This document shows positions 34,824 to 46,500 of a stretch of DNA of 64,000 bases, in pieces. The position numbers and the translations under genes were made by a program. Origin of the DNA: Mesostigma viride (taxonomy: Eukaryota; Streptophyta; Mesostigmatophyceae; Mesostigmatales; Mesostigmataceae); NCBI GenBank assembly GCA_009746045.1, contig RPFO01001150.1, positions 32,405 to 96,404 of the forward strand, given 5' to 3'. Numbering within the stretch: position 1 is the first letter of the stretch; every line of letters begins with the position of its first letter. Below the pieces are notes generated by a model. It was not told the origin of the DNA. It searched no databases and was given only the letters and a program-made list of their open reading frames with translations.

Positions 34824-37800
34824 TAACGTTAGTGCCCGTGCCCCTCTACTAACGTTAGTGCCCGTGCCCCTTTACTAACGTTAGTGCCCGTGCCCCTTTA
34901 CTAACGTTAGTGCCCCCCCCCTCTAGTAACGCCCCCCACTCTGCTAACGTTAGTGCCCGTGCCCCTCTGCTAACGTTAGTGCCCGTGCCCCTTTACTAAC
35001 GTTAGTGCCCGTGCCCCTTTACTAACGTTAGTGCCCGTGCCCCTCTACTAACGTTAGAGCCCCCCCTGTACTAACGTTAGTGCCCACCCCCCTCTGCTAA
35101 CGTTAGTGCCCTCCCCCTCTGCTTATGTTAGTGCCCGTGCCCCTTTACTAACGTTAGTGCCCGTGCCCCTCTACTAACGTTAGAGCCCCCCCCTGTACTA
35201 ACGTTAGTGCCCACCCCCTCTGCTAACGTTAGTGCCCTCCCCCCTCTGCTAACGTTAGTGCCCCCCACCCTGCTTATGTTAGTGCCCGTGCCCCTTTACT
35301 AACGTTAGTGCCCGTGCCCCTCTGCTTATGTTAGTGCCCGTGCCCCTCTACTAACGTTAGTGCCCTCCCCCTCTGCTAACGTTAGTGCCCACCCCCTTTA
35401 CTAACGTTAGTGCCCACCCCCTCTGCTAACGTTAGTGCCCCCCACTCTGCTAAGGTTAGTGCCCGTGCCCCTCTGCTAACGTTAGTGCCCGTGCCCCTTT
35501 ACTAACGTTACTGCCCTCCCCCTCTGCTAACGTTAGTGCCCCCCACCTTGCTTATGTTAGTGCCCACCCCCTAGCTGTACTAACGTTAGTGCCCCCCAAC
35601 CTGCTAACGTTAGTGCCCTCCCCCTCTGCTAACGTTAGTGCCCCCCCTCTGCTAACGTTAGTGCCCCCCAACCGGCTAACGTTAGTGCCCGTGCCCCTCT
35701 GCTAACGTTAGTGCCCGTGCCCCTTTACTAACGTTAGTGCCCTCCCCCCTCTGCTAACGTTAGTGCCCCCCACCCTGCTTATGTTAGTGCCCGTGCCCCT
35801 CTACTAACGTTAGTGCCCGTGCCCCTCTGCTTATGTTAGTGCCCGTGCCCCTTTACTAACGTTAGTGCCCTCCCCCCTCTGCTAACGTTAGTGCCCCCCC
35901 CTCTGCTAACGTTAGTGCCCCCCAACCTGCTAACGTTAGTGCCCACCCCCCTTTACTAACGTTAGTGCCCACCCCCCTCTGCTAACGTTAGTGCCCCCCA
36001 CCTTGCTTATGTTAGTGCCCACCCCCTAGCTGTACTAACGTTAGTGCCCCCCAACCTGCTAACATTAGTGCCCACCCCCCTTTACTAACGTTAGTGCCCA
36101 CCCCCCTCTGCTAACGTTAGTGCCCCCCCACCTTGCTTATGTTAGTGCCCACCCCCTAGCTGTACTAACGTTAGTGCCCACCCCCCTCTGCTAACGTTAG
36201 TGCCCTCCCCCCTCTGCTAACGTTAGTGCCCCCCACCTGCTTATGTTAGTGCCCGTGCCCCTTTACTAACGTTAGTGCCCGTGCCCCTCTGCTAACGTTA
36301 GTGCCCACCCCCTTTACTAACGTTAGTGCCCACCCCCTCTGCTAACGTTAGTGCCCCCCACCTTGCTTATGTTAGTGCCCACCCCCTAGCTGTACTAACG
36401 TTAGTGCCCACCCCCCTCTGCTAACGTTAGTGCCCTCCCCCCTCTGCTAACGTTAGTGCCCCCCCACCTGCTTATGTTAGTGCCCGTGCCCCTTTACTAA
36501 CGTTAGTGCCCGTGCCCCTCTGCTAACGTTAGTGCCCGTGCCCCTTTACTAACGTTAGTGCCCCCCACTCTGCTAACGTTAGTGCCCACCCCCCTCTGCT
36601 AACGTTAGTGCCCCCCCACTCTGCTAAGGTTAGTGCCCGTGCCCCTCTGCTAACGTTAGTGCCCGTGCCCCTTTACTAACGTTAGTGCCCTCCCCCCTCT
36701 GCTAACGTTAGTGCCCCCCACCCTGCTTATGTTAGTGCCCGTGCCCCTTTACTAACGTTAGTGCCCGTGCCCCTCTGCTTATGTTAGTGCCCGTGCCCCT
36801 CTACTAACGTTAGTGCCCTCCCCCCTCTGCTAACGTTAGTGCCCCCCACTCTGCTAACGTTAGTGCCCCCCACCTTGCTTATGTTAGTGCCCACCCCCTA
36901 GCTGTACTAACGTTAGTGCCCCCCAACCTGCTAACATTAGTGCCCACCCCCCTTTACTAACGTTAGTGCCCACCCCCCTCTGCTAACGTTAGTGCCCCCC
37001 ACCTTGCTTATGTTAGTGCCCACCCCCTAGCTGTACTAACGTTAGTGCCCACCCCCTCTGCTAACGTTAGTGCCCTCCCCCCTCTGCTAACGTTAGTGCC
37101 CCCCACCTGCTTATGTTAGTGCCCGTGCCCCTTTACTAACGTTAGTGCCCGTGCCCCTCTGCTAACGTTAGTGCCCACCCCCCTTTACTAACGTTAGTGC
37201 CCACCCCCCTCTGCTAACGTTAGTGCCCCCCCACCTTGCTTATGTTAGTGCCCACCCCCCTAGCTGTACTAACGTTAGTGCCCACCCCCCTCTGCTAACG
37301 TTAGTGCCCTCCCCCCTCTGCTAACGTTAGTGCCCCCCCACCTGCTTATGTTAGTGCCCGTGCCCCTTTACTAACGTTAGTGCCCGTGCCCCTCTGCTAA
37401 CGTTAGTGCCCGTGCCCCTTTACTAACGTTAGTGCCCCCCACTCTGCTAACGTTAGTGCCCACCCCCCTCTGCTAACGTTAGTGCCCCCCCACTCTGCTA
37501 AGGTTAGTGCCCGTGCCCCTCTGCTAACGTTAGTGCCCGTGCCCCTTTACTAACGTTAGTGCCCTCCCCCTCTGCTAACGTTAGTGCCCCCCCACCCTGC
37601 TTATGTTAGTGCCCGTGCCCCTTTACTAACGTTAGTGCCCGTGCCCCTCTGCTTATGTTAGTGCCCGTGCCCCTCTACTAACGTTAGTGCCCTCCCCCCT
37701 CTGCTAACGTTAGTGCCCCCCCACTCTGCTAACGTTAGTGCCCCCCACTCTGCTAACGTTAGTGCCCACCCCCCTTTACTAACGTTAGTGCCCTCCCCCC

Positions 37801-39253
37801 TCTGCTAACGTTAGTGCCCCCCACTCTGCTAACGTTAGTGCCCGTGCCCCTTTACTAGCGTTAGTGCCCGTGCCCCTTTACTAACGTTACTGCCCTCCCC
37901 CTCTGCTAACGTTAGTGCCCCCCACCTTGCTTATGTTAGTGCCCACCCCCCTAGCTGTACTAACGTTAGTGCCCCCCCAACCTGCTAACATTAGTGCCCA
38001 CCCCCCTTTACTAACGTTAGTGCCCACCCCCCTCTGCTAACGTTAGTGCCCCCCCACCTTGCTTATGTTAGTGCCCACCCCCCTAGCTGTACTAACGTTA
38101 GTGCCCACCCCCCTCTGCTAACGTTAGTGCCCTCCCCCCTCTGCTAACGTTAGTGCCCCCCACCTGCTTATGTTAGTGCCCGTGCCCCTTTACTAACGTT
38201 AGTGCCCGTGCCCCTCTGCTAACGTTAGTGCCCGTGCCCCTTTACTAACGTTAGTGCCCCCCCACTCTGCTAACGTTAGTGCCCACCCCCCTCTGCTAAC
38301 GTTAGTGCCCCCCCACTCTGCTAAGGTTAGTGCCCGTGCCCCTCTGCTAACGTTAGTGCCCGTGCCCCTTTACTAACGTTAGTGCCCTCCCCCCTCTGCT
38401 AACGTTAGTGCCCCCCACCCTGCTTATGTTAGTGCCCGTGCCCCTTTACTAACGTTAGTGCCCGTGCCCCTCTGCTTATGTTAGTGCCCGTGCCCCTCTA
38501 CTAACGTTAGTGCCCTCCCCCCTCTGCTAACGTTAGTGCCCCCCACTCTGCTAACGTTAGTGCCCCCCCACTCTGCTAACGTTAGTGCCCACCCCCCTTT
38601 ACTAACGTTAGTGCCCTCCCCCCTCTGCTAACGTTAGTGCCCCCCCACTCTGCTAACGTTAGTGCCCGTGCCCCTTTACTAGCGTTACTGCCCTCCCCCC
38701 TCTGCTAACGTTAGTGCCCCCCCACTCTGCTAACGTTAGTGCCCCCCACTCTGCTAACGTTAGTGCCCACCCCCCTTTACTAACGTTAGTGCCCTCCCCC
38801 CTCTGCTAACGTTAGTGCCCCCCCACTCTGCTAACGTTAGTGCCCCCCCACTCTGCTAACGTTAGTGCCCACCCCCCTTTACTAACGTTAGTGCCCACCC
38901 CCCTCTGCTAACGTTAGTGCCCCCCCACTCTGCTAAGGTTAGTGCCCGTGCCCCTCTGCTAACGTTAGTGCCCGTGCCCCTTTACTAACGTTACTGCCCT
39001 CCCCCCTCTGCTAACGTTAGTGCCCCCCCACTCTGCTAAGGTTAGTGCCCACCCCCCTAGCTGTACTAACGTTAGTGCCCACCCCCCTCTGCTAACGTTA
39101 GTGCCCTCCCCCCTCTGCTAACGTTAGTGCCCTCCCCCTCTGCTAACGTTAGTGCCCCCCACCCTGCTTATGTTAGTGCCCGTGCCCCTTTACTAACGTC
39201 AGTGCCCATGCCCCTCTGCTTATGTTAGTGCCCGTGCCCCTTTACTAACGTTA
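34824..39253. repeat. 4.4-kb TAACGTTA minisatellite
   Basis: Roughly 170 units of 22-29 bp. Each has a near-constant TAACGTTAGTGCCC head and one of a few tails (GTGCCCCTTTAC, GTGCCCCTCTGC, ACCCCCCTCTGC, CCCCACTCTGC, CCCCACCTTGC). Units preceded by AC carry the 12-bp perfect palindrome ACTAACGTTAGT. Variant heads TTATGTTAG, TAACATTAG and TAAGGTTAG alter the central CpG. The rarer CTAGCTGTAC tail marks a higher-order pattern. No ORF of 60 codons exists in either strand across the array. Confidence 0.97.
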
Positions 39254-39768
39254 ACCCCTGGCATAAATAACCCACCCTAGATGGTGGGCCTGCAAGCTCC
39301 CACTCACACCACATGATGCCCTAGTGTGGGTGAACATTGCCTCCAATTTAAAGCCCATTCTGAGCTCATTTGGATATATTAGTGGCATACACCACCCCTA
39401 ATGTCCCTTGTATTAATAGACACGTGACTGCGTTAGTTACACAATTGGATGATTGATTACACCGTCTAACCTGTCCTACACTAACCAAGTAGGTTTAAGC
39501 GTACGATGTTGTCAAGACCCTAGAGCTACTGTACTCTGTTAAGTTGTTTTACTACGTGAGACCATCTGATTTGTCAAAGTTTTACCGAATGGTGCCATTA
39601 ACAATTCACCTTAGAACGTCGCGGAGAGAATAAACAATGTACCGTGTTCAGAATGTACCGTGTTGCTCAACGAGGTCATAAACAATCACTCATCAACACC
39701 AACAGTAGGAAATGAGACGCATGAATGATCAACGTCTTCGGGCGTGCTCGGGGCACGCATGGCCCTGA
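39254..39768. other. No gene recognised
   Basis: Unique-looking AT-rich sequence between two repeat arrays, with no coding signal. Confidence 0.4.
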
Positions 39769-39980
39769 CTCCCTCCCATCCCCTCCCATCCCATCCCATC
39801 CCCTTCCCTCCCCATCCCTCCCCATCCCTCCCCTCCCCTCCCCTCCCCTCCCCTCCCCTCCCCTCCCCTCCCCTCCCCTCTCCTCCCATCCCATCCCATC
39901 CCATCCCATCCCATCCCATCCCATCCCATCCCATCTGAGAATACCATCCCATCCCATCCCATCCCATCCCATCCCATCCC
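39769..39980. repeat. CCCATC/CCCTC pentanucleotide arrays
   Basis: CCCTC repeats (39,800-39,890) pass into CCATC repeats (39,890-39,978), with one short break at 39,935. The minus strand has GGG or GG every five bases, so it is G-quadruplex prone. ORFs through it are artefacts. Confidence 0.95.
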
Positions 39981-40512
39981 GCTCTAGGCTGTCCTGAGGA
40001 CTTATGCTAACGTAACACCATTACGTGTTAATTAATTAAATAATTAATGGCCCTGGCCCACGGACTTATCAAGGAGACAACCAGCGCAGGCCACGGACTT
40101 ATGCTAACGTGAGGCAGTCCCGTGTATATTGATAAATTAATTTATGGCCCTGGCCCGTACGATCATAGGTACATAGGTACACATCTACGCCGGCTTATGT
40201 CTCTTGTTGTGCCCAAGACACCAACGGTCACAACACTGGCCCGAGTCATCATCTACGCCGTGCAATGCCACCGACATTATTCATTAACCACATCAGCAAC
40301 GGTACAATATTAGCAGCCTGTGCGTGACGCCCTTATCTATAAAGAAACGAAGAAAGGCAGCAATTAATCAGCAGTCCACTAGCACGACAGGGACTCCCGA
40401 TCTGCAGACTATACTTTAACACATGCTGAAGCACATCAGACGGACGTAACACCGAATTTGCGGCACAAGTAACACCGTTTGTTACGTGCCGTAGCAGTGT
40501 GGACTAGAGTAA
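39981..40512. other. No gene recognised
   Basis: A duplicated segment (TTATGCTAACGT...CACGGACTTAT...AATTAATGGCCCTGGCCC) occurs at about 40,001-40,060 and 40,095-40,155. This would be the 3' flank of the recombinase gene; no clear AATAAA on the minus strand was identified. Confidence 0.4.
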
Positions 40513-43500
40513 TCAAGTGCTGATGGCTCCACCGCCGTACTGCGCGGCACTATCCCCGTCCTGTGCGGCCCCATTTCCGTCCTGTGCGCCCCCATCACCG
40601 TTGTGCGCGCCCCCACTATTGTCCGGTGCAACCCCACCGCCATCTTGTGGCCCCCCACCGCCGTTTGGCGCGCCCCCACTGCTGTCCGGTGCAACCCCAC
40701 CGCCGTTTGGCGCGGCATCCCTGCCACCGCCCGAGTCACCGCCGCCAGACACTGTGTTGCCCTTGTCCTGGGCAGTAGTTGAACGGACATTCTTGCGTCC
40801 AGCCCTCTGCATGTGGGAGATACCACAACCAAAGATGAGGTTCGAATGGATAGGTTCCATATCAACACATACAAATCATAAGCAACATGCATTTGTCGTG
40901 AATACAAGCATGTAAACCCACAATTCAAGCCATTAGTCACAACTTTTTGGCGCCTGTTTATACACTTAAACATAAATGTTTGATTCAATTTACCTTCACA
41001 TAGGTTGCACATTTGAGCAGCCTCGAGACAGTTATAGTACACGCAATTTTAACTAATGACATGCATAAATAATGCGAAACTACTACACTACAATCGCAAA
41101 ATGGTCACATGCCATGATGCATGTCGCTCGTGTTTAGTTGTGCGGGATTTTAACCCTATGTGGTAACCGGTAATTGGCCAGACAATGATGTAACACCTCT
41201 GAAGGAGTGTAAGCTAAAATAGATTGCTCATCCCTGTCCACTCAGCACTAGGTCATTACAACCCTTCCAGAATTGTCATTCACATGGCAAGAACACTTAC
41301 TATTTGGTAGTCGCCAAACTTGGGTGCCTTGGTACCGATGTAAGCACAGAGCTTCGTCATGTTCAGCTTCAACTTGGACCTCATCATCTCCCAGTGGGTG
41401 GCCACTTCCACAGCCCTTGCCTCAGGGTCATTGATGTTGACACACGGTTGAACTTCTCCATGCTCGTTGGCCATGTAGCCGTGCTCAATAGCACGAAAGA
41501 GCCACATAACATTTTTCCAGTTGGTTCCCCGCCACTTTGTACCATCGTTCCCGTGCACGTGCAGGAAATGCCACAGAGGTGGTAACTTGAGCCGTCCAAA
41601 CTGCTTACTCTTGTTACACTCCTCAGCTCGCTCCAAGCAATTGTTGACCACACTAAATGGGTAAACAAAGTCAGGATTTGATCCGTCACACAATGGGCAC
41701 ACCCAATCGTGGGACGGTGCCTCGTCCACCTTGTCCGGTTGGCCTTGGCCCACACCCACAGTAGCCCCCCCTCCTACGGAATGTGTTCCTTGGGCTCGAT
41801 GGTGGCTTGCATTGGGAGTCTTCCTCTCTGTGGCACCTCCTACCCTTTGCTGTTTACGCCAACCGTTGGATGATACATGCCCGGCCTCAAGCTTTGCTCG
41901 TGCGATAGCCAGCTGCTCCTTGGCCTCCGCGAGCTCCTTCCTTAAAAGAGAAATTTCTGCATCCTTTTCCGCCACCTTGCTGATATGTTGCTGCAGGGTT
42001 AGCGTGAGCTCCCGGATGTGCTCTCCCATCCCATGGAATTGCCGTCCGCACTGCCTCGGGTTGAATAAAAACATGACATCGCACTCAGTTCACATTTGTA
42101 AGGAACGACGTTGATGTATGCCCAAGGGTGTATGTTGACCATAATGCTTCGGAAACTATGATAACATGACTTGATGTGTAAATCTGCCAGACGTGTCAGG
42201 TAGTTGTAGGATTGCCACCACATGTTAGTGTACGAGGGCACACATGGGATGCTGAACCAAAGGGCTATTGTTTACAACATAACATTTCCAGATGCCTTTT
42301 TTTGTTTGGTACAAGACTCATTATAAATCGTGGACCCATACACATAAGGGATCCTAGCGGCCCGCTCGGTTACCTCTGAGCAATCGGAAGCTTGAAACGA
42401 GGTTCCAGGCATGTTGTGCACGCGCAGCACGATCTCCTCGATGTCCTTGAAAGCTGCACATACGCGCAGGAGGGCAAGATTGTGTTTGGGGGGATTGCAT
42501 GACAGCACGCACATGGCACACATTTATTGTTGTGACGGCCAAATCAGCAGCATCCATTCCAAGTGCTCGATTGTGTGGCTGTGGCTGAAAATTGCAATGT
42601 GTTAGGCATCCACGTGCCGTGACTGAACTCACTCATATGCCGGCGTCTGTTCTTCATATACACCCGCATATAACTGTGATATTACATGTACAGTTTTTAA
42701 AACCAGATAACCTGCCGAATTTGCTCACAAATAATTCTCCAACTAAATAGGCTATTACTATATCACGTGGTACCTTCCGATTTCTGTTATGCAAACTCAA
42801 ACCCCAATCAAGAACTCACTTTTTGATGTAAAAAAGCCGTGCGTCCACAGTGGAAGGTCAGGGTACGCTTGCTTCCAAAGGGGCGCCCCAATGAGGATCG
42901 CATCAGTCAAAGGGCCCTCCAAGCATTCGTAAAACTTCTGCATGTCAACCTCTTGATCAGTAGCATCGCGCATTTCATTGAGCTGCATGTGAACGCGATT
43001 CACAACAAGGGGCAGGAGGTTAGGGAAGCATACAACGTTTACAACACTTGATTAGCTTCTGAAACCCATTCATGAAACAAGTATTGCATGAAGAATGGTT
43101 GCCGTTACGAGCTACCAAAAGCTCCTTACCCTGCAGCTTAGTTTACACAGCCATATATATACAATTTGTAATTACTTACCTAGGAGTTAAGGCGCCCAAT
43201 TAAACATAACCAAAGCCAACGCTAACAACAGATAGCACGCCAAAATGACTACAACTAGCCGGCATGGGACACTACACACCGTGGAACGAAGTAAAACAGC
43301 GTAATAACGGTGCTGCGCCGCCAAGCTTGCCCGTGTGCCAGCCATGTATACTACAATGTTTAGTCCCACAAAGATACATAAACAACTTTGTCATGTCCAG
43401 CACAAATTCAGCCAATACAATTTTGACCATTCGGCATGTCGTGTAAAATCTTGGTGACTTGTTGGTCTCCCAAGCAAACAACGAGGGCGAGTGGGTGGGA

Positions 43501-46500
43501 GAAGGAAAAGACACCCATAAGCATGGAATGGGTCTGCCCTTTGAGGCCCCCTAACCACTTTTAAAAAAAACTTATTGATGTTGTTGATTCCCATTATTGT
43601 ATAAATAGGTCTTCATATAAACGTTTATCACAGATATGTAATGAACGTATCAACCGACCTCCCCCCAAATGAGCAGAGCATGTAATGAATGAATGAATTA
43701 ATTAAACTCGTGCTCCCGTTGGGGAGTCACGGACAGGAGAAGAGCAAGGACACATGGAGAGTTGAAACAACCCGATGCATTACCTGGTCAAGCTGCTGCT
43801 TAGCCGCGTCAAGATCGGGCCAGAGCTCCTTTACCGCCTGGTCACGCTGGGCAGATGTTATCTCCTTCAACGCGAGTGCCTCCTTTATTGAGTATACAGA
43901 CTCGCTTTCTGATGCTCTTGGCTTAAACCCAGCAGCCGCAAGCAAGACGTCCCAAGGCCAATCGCGGAGGTAACTTATCACCACGTGGGTTAAATTCCAG
44001 CCGCCAGCGCGCATAACGCTATCCATTGTCGCACTGTTGAGACCGATTACCATAGCAGCCGTGATGAACAGTTGGGCCATGACGTGGAAAGTAGCACCAT
44101 GTGTTAGTTCACCACGCACTGCTCACCTGTGTACGTGGGTTGGTGTACATTAAATCGCTGTATGCAGCAGTTTATCTTGAGTGTAGTAGCAAGAAATAAA
44201 AATGCTGGCAAATCAATTGTAGCATTTTTACTGAAACATCTTTTGCACGAGTTGCCCAGACAGAGATTAATAATTTAAAGCCTTGCCCGACTTGCCTAAA
44301 CGCCTGCTGCTTATGTCAGTGCATGCAATTGTCGGCCGTCCACCTCCTAAATCCTTCATGATCCCCCGTGCATTTCATCTACCTCGGCCCAACATGTGCA
44401 TGTGGTGCTTTCAACATATTCCCAAGCTACACCACTTACCCTGCCCGACGACACCGCCAAGCACCGAGTCCCCGTGGGCCATGTGTGGTTTTATGAGTCG
44501 CCACCCCCGCATGGTCCAACGCTTCCCTAAACCGCGAATGGTGAGTCTTGCGATTTTGCGGATTGTCGGTTTTCCTTCCAATAAATACAAGTATTTTCTT
44601 CCTGCACAAAAGCCAGCACCCAAAAAGAAAAGTATGATATACATTATAATGTCAGATGCTGCAATGGGGGAGCTCACATCGCCAAGAAAGCATGACATAC
44701 GACGCGGATGCATGACGATACCATGGTTCCATATCATACAACATACAAGACTTCCATAATACATCACCCAGAAACACAACATGTCATGGCAACAGACTCG
44801 AACATACGAGTCATCAATAGGTACATCATCACCCCGAAAGGGTACCCATTTTATATTGTTTTCCATACCAAACTCGATCGATTCGGCGCTTCTTGGCAAT
44901 CTCTTCTCCCTCAGTGGATTCGTCCAACTCGACCATTGGGAACGCCTCGCGAAGAATGTTCCAGCGCCAGTAGAAGCACATAGACAGCATTACTACTGGA
45001 CACCGTAGCAAGTTTTTCGCCATTATCATCCCGGCGTAGGTCTTCCACCCGTTCTGCATCGCAAGGATCCATGAGCGCACGAGGCGGGTAAGGCGTCCAT
45101 TGTTGTATTATTCTTGCCATACTAAAGTCAGACGTGCAGATACCAAAGGAGCGGGAAGGTTTTCTTGTTTACATTAAACCTTCCACAATCTAAGAGCCAT
45201 AGTGCAGAATGTGTTCAACGCGCAGTCCCTGTGTAACCAGTCACGTCCCACGGTTGTTACGGTCTTGCTTGCCGTTCTTGCCGTGCATTAGTATTCCAAT
45301 CACCAAGTCAGTAGGAGAAGACTTTGCAATTTGTCTCAGGTATATTGCCACTCACTGTAAGAACTACTTCAGAAGTCCACCAATTGTTTTTTTCAGATAG
45401 CAGCATGTCAAGGTTCATGCTCGCATCGCTACGCACATACCCAGATTAGATATACCCTAAGCATCTAGGCACAAAGTCATGAGCAAATGCTGTTCCCACA
45501 TGCCAAGCCCAACAGCATCCTTGCCCCCAAACATCACCATGTCCAGGGATTGATTTCGTAGGGAATGGAATAAGTAATACCCAGTCTTATTTTTAATCAA
45601 TCAGCGAGCACCCAAAAACGCAGCCAGAACCCCGCCATGGTGGTCACATCCCAATGTTTACCGCCGATGCCATAACGGCGCGTGTGCAACTCGCCAAAGG
45701 AGGAAAAACAAAAAAAGTTTTGTAGGGGTAGCGCACCTTTTGATGGGCACCTGCCTGCCTGGCTAGATAGAGTCAGAGAGTTTACTGCAAACACACGTTG
45801 ATGATGAGTGAACACTTTCCAAGTTAGTATGCATCCATGCCCTAAAGTGCTTTAAAGTATCTTTGCGAAGGTTTTCCTTACATAATGAAGCATAGCTTTT
45901 GCATCCAGACATCCTTATTCCTTGCGTATGATTTCTACATGGGTGCCTGCTTACCTTATTCGTTTTGCCGTCCTTCATTACAACACCAACCAAGTTGGCC
46001 ACGGTTGGTTTGATGTCTTCGTACAACGTGGTGAACATTTGTGATAACCTCAGCCTCCGCGTGTTATCTCCGCGCAAGAAAGTGGCACATTGAAACAACC
46101 ACATGCACCTGCGTTGATTTCAAGAGACATCAGTCACAAGCAACAATTGAATTCCATGCATGATGAACGAAAGGAGTCATCCCAATTACTATCATAAGGA
46201 AAAATAAGCATCAATTAGAGAGCCAGTAAATGGCTTCAAGTTCGGCACATAATTGTTTTACTCAACAGGTGGCTCTCCATGATTGTGCAGTGGGCAGGAA
46301 ATGCATAGTAAACATCACATAAGTCGTGCCTTTGCTGCAATAAATTTATCATTAGCATATCATGTGGGCAGCAAAATGATATTGTAGCGATACGTACATG
46401 GTCTGAAAAGCAAAGAACTGTGCATATCCTCTGGGGGCTTTGACTGCCTTCTTCAAGAGGTAATCGAAAAACTTTTCCTCTTGCTCGCGCGTTGGGTATC

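Noticed and set aside
34824-39253. CRISPR array
   Set aside because: Units are short and contiguous with no unique spacers, and the sequence is eukaryotic.
40563-40778. Plus-strand Pro/Cys/His-rich ORFs
   Set aside because: Shadow of the Gly/Asp-rich last exon of the recombinase on the minus strand.
44034-44118. Extension of the GGW exon upstream (frame with ELTHGATFHVMAQ)
   Set aside because: Its THGAT lacks the catalytic Arg. Splicing to the acceptor at 44118 with the upstream phase gives an immediate stop. The acceptor at 44033 keeps frame and correct spacing.
45597-45815. An extra recombinase exon (frame with GGKHWDVTTMAGFWLRF)
   Set aside because: It ends in a stop. Joining 45955 directly to the acceptor at 45053 keeps phase and gives GKTNK followed by NGWKTYAG, matching the family pattern.
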